A stretch of DNA of 64,000 bases from Anaerococcus prevotii DSM 20548 (GCF_000024105.1 NC_013171.1:1360501-1424500), one strand, 5' to 3'. Shown: positions 43,397 to 52,442, counted from the first letter of the stretch. Notes: a model not told the origin generated them from the sequence alone. A program made the numbers and translations.

Positions 43397-43501
43397 ATGA
43401 AAAGTAGAAAAACTATACTTAAAATTTTTGCAATCGTGATTGCTATATCAATGATAGCTCCTATTATCTATAGCGCCTACAATTCTTTTGCTAGTCTATG
43501 A
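43397..43501 (+). CDS. 34-residue single-pass membrane peptide upstream of recX
   Basis: This short gene starts at an ATG with GAGGTG 5 bases upstream. The peptide is a basic N-terminus (MKSRKTILK), one hydrophobic helix (about 8-25) and a short tail (YSAYNSFASL). Its stop overlaps the recX start as ATGA, so translation is probably coupled. Size and layout recall the small DUF4044/Prli42-type membrane peptides of Firmicutes, an analogy only. The ORF is too short to carry statistical weight alone; the ribosome site and overlap support it. Confidence 0.6.
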   Translation: MKSRKTILKIFAIVIAISMIAPIIYSAYNSFASL

Positions 43502-44103
43502 TTGTAGAAGAGATTGGATTTTCCGATAAGTACAATTTATGTAGGCTAAAAGTTTCTGGAGAGCTTTTTTATATCTCTTATGATCTTTTTAATGACCTAG
43601 ATATAAAGAAGAATGAAGAGATAGACTTTGATGTTTTTTCTAAAATTCAGGCTGACAATTCTTACAATAGGGCAAAAAATTATATCTTAAATAGGATTTC
43701 TTATGCTAACAAGACTAGCTTTGAGATAGGAAAGATCTTAAGGGATAAGGGCTATGAAGCTGATGTTACTGAGAAGGTAATTGAATTTTTAACTTCTTAT
43801 AATTTAATCGATGATGAGTCTTTTGTAAGAAGCTTCATAGCTGATAAGTCTTCGATTAATGACTGGCCTAAGAATAAGATTAGATATAAGCTTAAGCTTA
43901 AGGGAATTCCAGATTCCTTGATTGATGAGAATTTGACCCTAATCGATGATGACACGGAATATGAGAAGGCCCTTTATTTTGCTGAAAAAAAGGCTCGTGG
44001 CGATTATTCTTTTAAGATGAAAAACAAGGTCTATAGGCATCTTGCCTCCAAGGGCTTTGATTTTGATATTATAGGAAGGGTTATGGGTGAGCTTTTCTCA
44101 TGA
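43498..44103 (+). CDS. recX: RecX family regulatory protein
   Basis: This 201-residue all-helical protein of the RecX family modulates RecA filaments. The repeats are visible: NYILNRISYANKTSFEIGKILRDKGY, then a second set (RSFIADKSSINDWPKNKIRYKLKLKGI) and a third at the C-terminus (KKARGDYSFKMKNKVYRHLASKGF). The first about 60 residues form the extra N-terminal part common in Firmicute RecX. It is in a plus-strand operon with the 34-residue peptide and a GIY-YIG protein, overlapping both by four bases. Confidence 0.88.
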   Translation: MIVEEIGFSDKYNLCRLKVSGELFYISYDLFNDLDIKKNEEIDFDVFSKIQADNSYNRAKNYILNRISYANKTSFEIGKILRDKGYEADVTEKVIEFLTSYNLIDDESFVRSFIADKSSINDWPKNKIRYKLKLKGIPDSLIDENLTLIDDDTEYEKALYFAEKKARGDYSFKMKNKVYRHLASKGFDFDIIGRVMGELFS

Positions 44104-44366
44104 GTCATTTTGTCTATATTCTAAGGTGCGCCGATGGGAGTCTTTATACAGGCTACACCACAGATGTCAAAAGAAGAGTGGCCGTCCACAATTCAGGCAA
44201 GGGGGCCAAGTATACTAGGGCAAGGCTCCCGGTAAGGCTCGTTTATTTTAAGGAGGTCTCCTCCATGTCTGAAGGGCTTAAGCTTGAATGTGCTATCAAA
44301 AAACTTAATAAGAAGAAAAAAGAGGACTTAGTCCGTGACTTTAACTTAGAAGATTTCTCTTCCTAA
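44100..44366 (+). CDS. GIY-YIG nuclease-domain protein (UPF0213/YhbQ-like)
   Basis: This 88-residue GIY-YIG protein has the signature in HFVYILRCADGSLYTGYT and the conserved Arg in VKRRVAVHNSGKGAKYTR. The remainder YFKEVSSMSEGLKLECAIKKLNKKKKEDLV is characteristic of the UPF0213 family. Reported members are putative DNA repair nucleases. It overlaps recX by four bases. Its 3-prime end overlaps the convergent RNase E/G gene by 26 bases. Confidence 0.9.
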   Translation: MSHFVYILRCADGSLYTGYTTDVKRRVAVHNSGKGAKYTRARLPVRLVYFKEVSSMSEGLKLECAIKKLNKKKKEDLVRDFNLEDFSS

Positions 44367-45264
44367 GCTCGGTCACGTTCCTAGCTCCTCTTCTTTTTAT
44401 AGTCATTTCAAATAAGCCCATAGGAGAAAATCCAAATATTTCACACTCTAGGTCGTAGTCTTTCGATTTTTTCCTCATAGATTCTTCGATTTTTTCTTTA
44501 TTTTCATTTCTTAGAAAGTCGATTAGGACCATCCCACCTATGTTTCTAGCCTTTAAGTTGTAAAGTATGGGATCTATTAATTCCATATTTATGTTTTCCA
44601 AGAACTTATCTTTATTATTAGTACTTTTCTTACTATTAGAGTTGACATCTATTACAGTCATTGTCTCTAGCTCGTCTATGATTAGGGATAGGTCCCCATA
44701 AGTTGGCCTTTTTTCTTGAATTAATTCTAGGAAATCCCTAAACTCGGCAAGCTTTCCTATCTCAACTTCCCTTACTTCTATATCCTTGTTTTCTTCTAGA
44801 TATTTATCCTTAAGGCTATTTTCATAAAGGAGTTTTGGTGTTGGGAAGAATTTTTCTTCTTTGATAAGTCTAGTTTTTAATTTTCCTATAGCTTCAAACT
44901 TAACCTTATCTCTCCTCTTGCCTTCCTTTTGCTTGATTAGCCTTGCGAATCTTTTGACATAATAGCTATCATTTTCTACCTTAAAATTAAGAGATCCCAG
45001 GGCTAGCTTGCCATTTGCGGGATCTCTTACGTATTGTACAATGACATTGTCCCCAATCTTATAGGATGTTTTGGAGTTTAGATAGAGAGTTTTTCCCTTA
45101 TCGTATTCTACAAAGTAGGCTCCTAGGGCGTCGTTTTTGTTTACGACCTTGCCCCTGTAGATATTACCAAGGAGGGAGTCGTAGAATTTAATTTCCACTA
45201 TCCTTCCTTCCTTTACCCTTCCCATAAGCTTTTCTTTTTCATCTACAAATACAAAGTCTGTCAT
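44341..45264 (-). CDS. RNase E/G family ribonuclease, short form without zinc link
   Basis: This 307-residue protein carries the RNase E/G catalytic core. An N-terminal S1-like domain (about 30-95, GNIYRGKVVNK) precedes an RNase H-like region with the metal-binding Asp206 in VIDVNS and Asp249 in VLIDF. It stops after MTIKRRGARNVTEL, where family members normally continue into the Cys-x-x-Cys zinc link that ties dimers into tetramers. It is also about 100 or more residues shorter than usual RNase G. No frameshift is evident; the following bases encode the convergent gene on the other strand. Its start overlaps the upstream gene by four bases. Confidence 0.82.
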   Translation of the reverse strand: MTDFVFVDEKEKLMGRVKEGRIVEIKFYDSLLGNIYRGKVVNKNDALGAYFVEYDKGKTLYLNSKTSYKIGDNVIVQYVRDPANGKLALGSLNFKVENDSYYVKRFARLIKQKEGKRRDKVKFEAIGKLKTRLIKEEKFFPTPKLLYENSLKDKYLEENKDIEVREVEIGKLAEFRDFLELIQEKRPTYGDLSLIIDELETMTVIDVNSNSKKSTNNKDKFLENINMELIDPILYNLKARNIGGMVLIDFLRNENKEKIEESMRKKSKDYDLECEIFGFSPMGLFEMTIKRRGARNVTELRKRNLLS

Positions 45265-45884
45265 TTTTTAAACTTCATCTTTAGTTTCTCGAAAAATGTT
45301 AGGTCTGGGACTATGACATAGTTGTCATTGATGAAATTGTCGATTTGCTTGTCAAATCCCTGGCCTAGGTTGACATTTCCTAGGTAGTTTTTGCCGTAGG
45401 ATTCGATTTTTTCCTTGGATAGCCTGATATCTGTATCTGGGCTTGTTCCATTGATAAAGAAGCTATCTTCCGCTATTTTCTCTGGGAATTTACCTGCTTC
45501 TACTATAAATACAGATTTCTTCTCATCGACAAGCTTTATGTCAAGGGAGTCTATTACTAGATTTTTGTATCCTTCTTCTTTGAGAATCTTGTCCATATCT
45601 TCCTTATCGATTTCTTTCTTATCTTCTAGGAGGGGAGCTATAAGGAAGTCGAGATTTTCGTCTTCCCTTACCCTAACTTCCTTGAAGTCATTTACCCCCT
45701 TAAGATAATCTGCCAAATCGTAGGTAATCATCCCATCTTTGCCGTAATAGTCTTCGATATTTGATTCATTTCTTTTAGTGGAGACAAGAAGGGTCTTGCC
45801 AGTTTTTTTGAGCCTTTCTGCCAAAGATACTGCAAACTTTACCCTGTCCTTATCTATTTGTGAATTGATTATATAAACTTTCAT
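45261..45884 (-). CDS. uncharacterised protein in the position of MinD
   Basis: This 207-residue soluble protein begins with MKVYIINSQIDKDRVKFAVSL, a beta-strand/helix start like ParA/MinD ATPases, but the deviant Walker A (KGGxGKT) is absent. Middle segments such as DFLIAPLLEDKK and YKNLVIDSLD fit the order of MinD strands weakly. Gene order also suggests it: minC/minD/minE follow mreD-PBP2 in many Clostridia. I therefore suspect a degenerate MinD-like protein, but only as inference. It is tightly placed between PBP2 (6 bases) and RNase E/G (4-base overlap). Confidence 0.5.
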   Translation of the reverse strand: MKVYIINSQIDKDRVKFAVSLAERLKKTGKTLLVSTKRNESNIEDYYGKDGMITYDLADYLKGVNDFKEVRVREDENLDFLIAPLLEDKKEIDKEDMDKILKEEGYKNLVIDSLDIKLVDEKKSVFIVEAGKFPEKIAEDSFFINGTSPDTDIRLSKEKIESYGKNYLGNVNLGQGFDKQIDNFINDNYVIVPDLTFFEKLKMKFKK

Positions 45885-45890
45885 AAGAGA

Positions 45891-48800
45891 TTAATTCCCT
45901 TCAGTGCTTTCTGTGTTGTCTGTCTCGTTATTTTGCCTGGTATTTGTCTCTTCTGCTGGATGGTCACCATCATTTCCATCAGGATTTTCGCCTCCAGCGC
46001 CTTGGCCATATTCTACTTGTCCTATATCTTCACTAGAATCTCCAGAGTTTGATATATCTACTTTAAGGTCGAAGTATTTGGCCACGATGTCCCTTACGAT
46101 AGGACTTACGTTGTAACTGGTATCTCCCTGGGTTAGGATAACAGATACTGCAATTTCTGGATCATCATATGGAGCAAAACCAATCATCCAAGCGTAGGAT
46201 GAGTAGTCTGATCCGTCGGCGTTTTGTCCTTCTACTTCTGCTGTACCAGTTTTGACACCTATATCCATAGGAAGCTTGTTAAGAATCGGATTGTTTTGAG
46301 CTACTAACAAGGCTCCGTATTTGATATCTTCAAGATGTTTGGTATCCTTGATGTCAATTCTTTTACTATCTGGAACATTTTTGAAGAGGACTTCTTTAGA
46401 GTCGTGGTTGGCTATCTTATTAATCAAGGTGTACTTGTTTAGGTAGCCACCATTTGATATAGTCGCCATTACCCTATTCATCTGGATAGGTGTGTAGGCG
46501 TTTTGTCCTTGGCCTATTACTATATTTAGCATGTCAGTAATGTCCCAATTGGCTTGGTTAAGGAAGGTAAACTTGATAGTATCTGCAAGACCTGCTATTT
46601 GTCCATCGTAAATTCCTATTGGTTCATATCCCTTCTCGTCCAAGAACTCTATTATCTTATCCCTAGTCCATCCTTCTGGATCGTCTGCGAATGAAACTAT
46701 GTCCTCAATGTCCTTCTTGTACTCATCACGAGTCTTCTTTATTCCGTCCTTGATGAATATTGTTAGGTTATTTTCCAGGTATTTTTTGAGCATGGTCTTG
46801 GTTACTTCGACTTTCTTGCCGATTGATGGAATGTTTCCAACTGTTTCGTTTGGTATATTTATCTCAATTCCAGTCTTTTGGTCTAGACCAAGTTTCTCCG
46901 CTGCAAGTCTTATATCGTTAAGCTCAAGTTTTACCCCTAGGGTGTTCCCATCTTCTGGGTTCTTGCCCAAGGCTAGAGTGTAGAAGTAATAGTTACATGA
47001 GTCTCTGATTGCCCCATAGAGGTTTTCTTCTCCGTGAGTTGACCCTGTCTCTGTCCAAATTAAGCAAGAAAATCTCCTATTTCCAATATCCATAAAGCCG
47101 TGGCAGTAGTTTATAGAAAGTGGGTCGAGTCCTTTTTCTAGGGCTGCAAGACTTGTTACAAGCTTAAAGGTTGATCCTGGCATAACCGCTGTTTGGGTTG
47201 CTATATTAAGCATTGGTCTTGGTACAAGTGGGCCAGAACCTTCTTCTACTTGGAGGCTTTCCCAATCTGATGCTGATACTCCAGTGGCGAAGATATTCGG
47301 ATCATAATCTGGGTATGATGCAAGGGCTAGGACTTCTCCTGTCTTTACATTACTTACGACAACTGCCCCACTTTCAGCATTTGGAGCCGACTTGATTGGT
47401 GAAAATGTTCCGTATTCTGAATTATAGCTTATACCTTCTCTGATTGCAGCAAGGACTCCCTTGAGGGACTCTTCAGCTTGTTCTTGGAGGTCTCTGTCTA
47501 TAGTAAGGTAGACATCATCACCTGGCTCTGATGTAGACTTAGATATAGTCTGACGTCTGTTACCTGCGGAGTCTACTGTTACGAGACTTCTACCATTCTT
47601 ACCCTTTAGATTGTCCTCGTAGGATTCTTCGATTCCAGTCTTTCCTATGATTTCATCCCTGAGATAACCCCTATCGTTTACGTACTTGTTTACCTCATCG
47701 CCTGTTGCAATTGGTCCCATGTAGCCTAGGACGTGGCTTGCTAGATATCTATTTGGATAGTTTCTGATTGGTATAGTGTCGACTATGATTCCACTTGCCT
47801 TATCGATTTTTTCTTCGATCTTAAGGACTGTAGATTCATCCAAGTGATAGACAATATTTATTGGCCTATAGCCGAAGTTGCCTTGGCGGTTGAGCTTATT
47901 GTCTATAGTTAGGATTCCTATAGCTTCTTGGTCGCTATAGTCTTCTAGCTTGTCTACTTTCTTAATGTAAGAAAGAATCTTTCCTGCATCTTTTTCTTCT
48001 GAGAGTATGTCTACTACGTCGTCTGTGCTGTTTGTCTTATCCTTTTGGGCGTAGTAGGTATAGAAATCCTTCTTGTCTTTGGTGAAGGTATAGGTCCACT
48101 CTTCTGGGTCCTCATCTGTGATATCAATGTTTGGATAGATATTGTTTTTGGTATTGGCATTTTGGGCCATGTATTTGATATCTTCTGAAAGGATAAGTTT
48201 CTTAAGTAGCTTATGCTCGTCAGCGAGTTTTACAAGTTCCCTTACCGCAGATCCTGCTTGAGGGTTTTTGAAGCTTACATCAACTGAGTAATTGTTCTTA
48301 TCATCGTCCTTTTCAGTAACAACCTCTGTTTCGAAGTTAGCATAGATTCCCATATTTTCAAGTTGCTCTATTAAGATATTGGCAGGGATGATATATTCTC
48401 CTGAATCATCCACAGTCGCTTCTGTCAAGACTTCTTCTATGGTTGAGTTTTTGACAATTTCATAGAAGTCATCAGCAGCAGTAGACTCGTAATTTATGTT
48501 TGGGAAAAGCTTGTGAAGCTTGGCCTTTTTCTCTAGGAAGTCTTCGTCACTTTTTACTGCATAGTCTTTAAGGACTAGGTCTCCTTCAAGGCCATTTTCC
48601 TTAAGCAAGTCATAAGCGAGCTTTCTTGCGTTAGGGTTTTGAAGAATTGTAAGAATTACCGACTCATCTTCCCCAACAGATTCTACAATCACGTCCAAGG
48701 GATGATCGTTTTTGCCAAAGCCAATTGATTTTAATTTCTCACCAGCATTTTCCTTAAAGCTTATAGCGAGCTCTCCGTCTTTTTGCCCAACATGGCAAGG

Positions 48801-49343
48801 AATATCGATCCCTCTTTTCTTTAGGGCAAGGAGGGCAGTATTGGCAGTTTCGTATTCGATTCCCTCCTTTTGGTAGGATGATGATATAAATTCTCTTATG
48901 AGATTATTTTCTATAAGAAGACTTACTACCTTATCCATAGGCATCTTCTTGTGGTCAAAGTATGTATCTTCATCCTTGTACTCAAAGGAATTTAGCCTTA
49001 GGTTGAAGTCTTCGGTGTAGTTTACTCCGTCTTCTTCTAGGATATCGACAAGTTTTGAGATATTGTCTATCTTCTTATCCTCATCCATGCTTGACATTTG
49101 GTCCTTATATAATTGGACCGTAAATGATGGGATTGATGTAGCTAGGATTTTTCCGTTTCTGTCGTAGATATTTCCACGGCTTGCAATCTCATCAACTTCT
49201 TTAACTTTTCTATTGTCAGACAGGTCTCTGTAGTAGTCTCCTTTAACTAGCATAACCTTACTTAGCCTTACGACTATGGCAAGGAATAATACTAGGACTA
49301 GGACTTGTACAAAAATCAGTCTTTTTTCTTTTGTTTTTTTCAC
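45891..49343 (-). CDS. mrdA: penicillin-binding protein 2 (class B transpeptidase), enlarged
   Basis: This class B PBP crosslinks peptidoglycan for cell elongation. It has an N-terminal transmembrane helix (about 10-30). The dimerisation domain (about 50-550) is greatly expanded by polar insertions, and the transpeptidase domain has STFK (724-727), SCN (782-784) and KTG (from K1031). A Thr/Asn/Glu-rich tail follows. At 1,150 residues it is much longer than typical PBP2 (600-750). The start codon is GTG at 49343, after AAGGGG. It follows mreD by 11 bases, the conserved position for mrdA in rod operons. Confidence 0.92.
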   Translation of the reverse strand: MKKTKEKRLIFVQVLVLVLFLAIVVRLSKVMLVKGDYYRDLSDNRKVKEVDEIASRGNIYDRNGKILATSIPSFTVQLYKDQMSSMDEDKKIDNISKLVDILEEDGVNYTEDFNLRLNSFEYKDEDTYFDHKKMPMDKVVSLLIENNLIREFISSSYQKEGIEYETANTALLALKKRGIDIPCHVGQKDGELAISFKENAGEKLKSIGFGKNDHPLDVIVESVGEDESVILTILQNPNARKLAYDLLKENGLEGDLVLKDYAVKSDEDFLEKKAKLHKLFPNINYESTAADDFYEIVKNSTIEEVLTEATVDDSGEYIIPANILIEQLENMGIYANFETEVVTEKDDDKNNYSVDVSFKNPQAGSAVRELVKLADEHKLLKKLILSEDIKYMAQNANTKNNIYPNIDITDEDPEEWTYTFTKDKKDFYTYYAQKDKTNSTDDVVDILSEEKDAGKILSYIKKVDKLEDYSDQEAIGILTIDNKLNRQGNFGYRPINIVYHLDESTVLKIEEKIDKASGIIVDTIPIRNYPNRYLASHVLGYMGPIATGDEVNKYVNDRGYLRDEIIGKTGIEESYEDNLKGKNGRSLVTVDSAGNRRQTISKSTSEPGDDVYLTIDRDLQEQAEESLKGVLAAIREGISYNSEYGTFSPIKSAPNAESGAVVVSNVKTGEVLALASYPDYDPNIFATGVSASDWESLQVEEGSGPLVPRPMLNIATQTAVMPGSTFKLVTSLAALEKGLDPLSINYCHGFMDIGNRRFSCLIWTETGSTHGEENLYGAIRDSCNYYFYTLALGKNPEDGNTLGVKLELNDIRLAAEKLGLDQKTGIEINIPNETVGNIPSIGKKVEVTKTMLKKYLENNLTIFIKDGIKKTRDEYKKDIEDIVSFADDPEGWTRDKIIEFLDEKGYEPIGIYDGQIAGLADTIKFTFLNQANWDITDMLNIVIGQGQNAYTPIQMNRVMATISNGGYLNKYTLINKIANHDSKEVLFKNVPDSKRIDIKDTKHLEDIKYGALLVAQNNPILNKLPMDIGVKTGTAEVEGQNADGSDYSSYAWMIGFAPYDDPEIAVSVILTQGDTSYNVSPIVRDIVAKYFDLKVDISNSGDSSEDIGQVEYGQGAGGENPDGNDGDHPAEETNTRQNNETDNTESTEGN

Positions 49344-49354
49344 TTAAACACCCC

Positions 49355-49840
49355 TTATATTTTGTAGGTTGGAATGTACATGATTTTCTTAACTATAATA
49401 TTGTAAATTAGATAAACTAGACTGTTTAGGACAATTTCTGTGATTAGGGCTAAAGGCAAGTAATTTAATATATCAGCCCCAGGCTTTCCTAGGATAAAAT
49501 ATATCAAGGATATTAGAAGGAAGCTTCCTAGACTTGCTATAGCTGTAACTAAGACTCCACTTGACTTAACCTTTGGAACTTTCACTTCTCCTACGATATA
49601 TCCTATTAGATAGTATGAAAGAGCCCTTACCCCAAAAAATGGTGTTAGGAGGAAGTCCTCCACAAGTCCTAGGACTAGGCCGCTTATACTTCCTGTCTTT
49701 CTTCCCAAAAATTGAGATAGGACAACTATAGCAGGTATGAAGATATTGACATTTGCTCCAAATATATCTATCTTAGAAAATACAGATGTTTGGAGGATAA
49801 ATGATACTAGTAATAATATAAAGGTCTTAAATTTATTCAT
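49355..49840 (-). CDS. mreD: rod shape-determining protein MreD
   Basis: This 161-residue integral membrane protein has five hydrophobic helices, and its start MNKFKTFILLLVSFILQTSV is typical of MreD. MreD links MreC to the elongation machinery. It overlaps mreC by eight bases and precedes PBP2. Sequence conservation in this family is low, so the call rests on topology and context. Confidence 0.87.
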   Translation of the reverse strand: MNKFKTFILLLVSFILQTSVFSKIDIFGANVNIFIPAIVVLSQFLGRKTGSISGLVLGLVEDFLLTPFFGVRALSYYLIGYIVGEVKVPKVKSSGVLVTAIASLGSFLLISLIYFILGKPGADILNYLPLALITEIVLNSLVYLIYNIIVKKIMYIPTYKI

Positions 49841-50726
49841 CTATTTCTCCTTGGTAGTCCCTATTTTCTATAACCTCATCTACACTGTATTGGTCGGTCT
49901 TCTTTAGGACCAAGACCCTATACAAGTGAGAGAAATCAACTGGTGAGTTGAGGGTTATGTTTTTCCTTAGAGCATCTTCGCTCATAGTTACATTTGATAC
50001 TGTTCCTATATAGATTCCTTCTGGGTACACTCCCCCAAGACCACTGGTTAGTAGGACGTCTTTAGTCTCTACTTCACTATCTACATCTAGCATGTAGCCT
50101 TGGATAGTCTTTTGAGTGAAGTTATCGATTACTCCATAGTCTCCGCTTTTGGAATTGACAAAAGAAACGTCATTTGACATGGAGTTTATTGTCTCAACCC
50201 TTGCTGTCGTCTCGTAGACTTCTACTACCTTACCGACAAGACCTGTATAGTACTTGCTGTCTCCTATAGCTTGGAGGATGATGTCGTTTTTCTCGATTCC
50301 ATCCTTTTTGCCCTTATCTATAGTGAAGTTCTTGGTCATAGAATTTGAGTCTGTATTTACAACTTTGGCCTTCATGTAAGAATTTTCTGAATTATCGAGG
50401 GCGTTTTTTTCTTCTTCTAGGAAGTTTTTCTTGCTAATTATTGTATTAAGCTTGGCGTTTTCAATCTCGAGCGCCTTGTTTTCTTCCTCTAATTTCTCTA
50501 CAGCAGCCCTTGTCTCCTTAGAACCTAGACTTCTTTCAACTTGCTCCTTTATGGTAGAGGATATGGAATAAGTCACTTTTTCTACTGGAGCAAAGATTGT
50601 ATTAGCTATATTTGAACCTGTCTCGTTAATTTTTTCTGTTTGGGAAGAGATTGTTATAGTTAATAGCAAAACTACAAGAGTTGCTACAAAGCCCTTCCTG
50701 TCTTTTTTCTTTCTTCTGTATGCCAT
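49833..50726 (-). CDS. mreC: rod shape-determining protein MreC
   Basis: This 297-residue bitopic protein has a short basic cytoplasmic start (MAYRRKKKDRK), one transmembrane helix (about 12-28), a coiled coil (about 60-105, KLEEENKALEIENAKLN) and the beta-rich extracellular MreC domain (from 115, MKAKVVNTDSNSMTKNFTID). It scaffolds PBP2 and MreB in the elongasome. It sits 6 bases after mreB. Confidence 0.93.
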   Translation of the reverse strand: MAYRRKKKDRKGFVATLVVLLLTITISSQTEKINETGSNIANTIFAPVEKVTYSISSTIKEQVERSLGSKETRAAVEKLEEENKALEIENAKLNTIISKKNFLEEEKNALDNSENSYMKAKVVNTDSNSMTKNFTIDKGKKDGIEKNDIILQAIGDSKYYTGLVGKVVEVYETTARVETINSMSNDVSFVNSKSGDYGVIDNFTQKTIQGYMLDVDSEVETKDVLLTSGLGGVYPEGIYIGTVSNVTMSEDALRKNITLNSPVDFSHLYRVLVLKKTDQYSVDEVIENRDYQGEIDE

Positions 50727-50732
50727 GATTAC

Positions 50733-51743
50733 CTACTTACGATATTTCACAAATCTGTCAGGATTATCTAAAATGATACCTGCACCCTTTATAGCATCTG
50801 TAAGAGGATCTTCTGATATATTTACCCTAAGACCTGTCCTGTCTGCTATATATTCGCTAAGTCCCTTAAGACCTGTAAGGCCACCTGTAAGGAAGATCCC
50901 GTCTTTTTTGACATCGGAGCTAATTTCTGGTGGAATTTTTTCCAAAACCTCATAAATCAATTCACAGATATCATTGGCAAAAGGCATAGCACATTCTACC
51001 AAGTCCTTACTTTTAATTTCCACAGTCTTTGGCATAGCTGTCTCAAGGTCTCTTCCATCAACCTTCATCGTATTGTTTTTATCTGAAACTTTAAGGCTTA
51101 TAAGATTCTTTTTGACTTCTTCTGCTGTGTTTTTACCAATTTCTAGACCAAGCTTGTTTCTTATAAATTCTGTAATCTCTTCGTCTATGTAGTCTCCTGC
51201 CTTGGCAATACTCTTCGTACTAATGATGCCATTTAGGGAAACTACTGAAGCCTCACTTATACCAGCTCCTAGATTTAGCATAAATATCCCTCTTGGCTCA
51301 TCAGGGTTTAATTCCATTCCGTAAGCTGCTGCAAGGGTCTGATCTACGAGGATAACGTCCCTACTACCTGCATGGAGGGCCGCATCTTCTACGGCTCTTG
51401 CTTGAATATCCGTGATGGAAGAAGGTACACAAATAACAACTCTCGGTTGAAGGAAAGAGAATCCTCCATTTACCTTCTTGAAGAAATAATTGAGCAAGGC
51501 CTCAGTCAAGTTAAAGTCTGTAATTACTCCACCTTCTATAGGTCTTACTATGTGGATTTTCTCGTGGGTCTTTCCTAACATGGCCTTAGCCTCTTCTCCT
51601 ATGGCCAAAACCTTGGTATTATTTTCATCTAAAAGCAAAAAACAAGGCTCACTTGCTATAAGCCCTTCGCCCTTCTCGTATACTAAAATATTGCTTGTGC
51701 CAAGATCGATGGCAAAATCTGAAGCAATCATTCTAAAACTCAT
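50733..51743 (-). CDS. mreB: MreB-like actin homologue, divergent
   Basis: This 336-residue actin-fold protein has the phosphate-1 loop AIDLGTSN (11-18) and the adenosine motif LTGGLTGLKGL. In the phosphate-2 loop the canonical DIGGGT is replaced by NLGAGI (N157), and the segment normally reading EEPMAAAIG is VDQTLAAAYG. The general acid Glu164 is kept. So nucleotide hydrolysis may be altered. Context (mreC, mreD, PBP2 downstream; radC upstream) supports the identity. Polymerisation ability cannot be judged from sequence. Confidence 0.88.
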   Translation of the reverse strand: MSFRMIASDFAIDLGTSNILVYEKGEGLIASEPCFLLLDENNTKVLAIGEEAKAMLGKTHEKIHIVRPIEGGVITDFNLTEALLNYFFKKVNGGFSFLQPRVVICVPSSITDIQARAVEDAALHAGSRDVILVDQTLAAAYGMELNPDEPRGIFMLNLGAGISEASVVSLNGIISTKSIAKAGDYIDEEITEFIRNKLGLEIGKNTAEEVKKNLISLKVSDKNNTMKVDGRDLETAMPKTVEIKSKDLVECAMPFANDICELIYEVLEKIPPEISSDVKKDGIFLTGGLTGLKGLSEYIADRTGLRVNISEDPLTDAIKGAGIILDNPDRFVKYRK

Positions 51744-51755
51744 AATCTATACCTC

Positions 51756-52442
51756 TTACAAATTCCCTTCTTTTTTAAAACTATAATAACTACTATTTCC
51801 TATAACTATATGGTCTAGGACCTTGATATCCAAAATATCCCCAGCCTCTGCTAGCCTATCTGTGATGAGAAAGTCCTCAGTCGAAGGCTTTGGATTTCCG
51901 CTAGGATGGTTGTGGACTAAAATCATTGATTTAGCACTCTTTTTGATAGCAGGCTTAAAGACTTCCCTTGGGTTTACTACAGTAGAGCCGAGATCTCCTA
52001 TAGAAATTACTTCCTTGGCTATGATAACATTTTTGCTATCTAATAAAATAGCATAGAAGTATTCCTTCTTTAGATTAGAAAGCCTAGGACTCATGATATC
52101 ATAGACGTCCTTGCTAGATGTAATCTTTTCTATTTTCTTATCTAGGACCCTCTCGTTAATCCTTTTACCTAACTGAAGGCCAGCAACAACTCTTGTAGCC
52201 TTGGCCTGCTTGATTCCTTTAATATCAGTAAGTTCCTTAACTTCAATTTCTAGAAGTTCCTCATAGGAAAAGACTTCAAGTATCTCCTTTGATAACTCTA
52301 TTACATTCTTATCCTTAGTACCTGTAGATAAAATTATTGCCAAAAGCTCATAATCTGTGAGGGAAGAAAAGCCTTCCCTGATGAGCTTTTCCCTTGGCTT
52401 ATCGTATTTTTCTAAGTCTTTAAAGCTCTTTGCCTCTTTCAT
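51756..52442 (-). CDS. radC: RadC family JAB-domain protein
   Basis: This 228-residue RadC (YsxA-type) protein has an N-terminal helix-hairpin-helix region (EVKELTDIKGIKQAKATRVVAG) and a JAB-type metalloprotease-like domain with HNHPSGNPKPSTED and an upstream Glu in NPREVF. A DNA repair role is traditional but disputed. Starts upstream of the ATG at 52442 are TTG codons (52457, 52451). The gene overlaps its upstream neighbour by 23 bases with this start. radC-mreB adjacency is widespread in Firmicutes. Confidence 0.93.
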   Translation of the reverse strand: MKEAKSFKDLEKYDKPREKLIREGFSSLTDYELLAIILSTGTKDKNVIELSKEILEVFSYEELLEIEVKELTDIKGIKQAKATRVVAGLQLGKRINERVLDKKIEKITSSKDVYDIMSPRLSNLKKEYFYAILLDSKNVIIAKEVISIGDLGSTVVNPREVFKPAIKKSAKSMILVHNHPSGNPKPSTEDFLITDRLAEAGDILDIKVLDHIVIGNSSYYSFKKEGNL

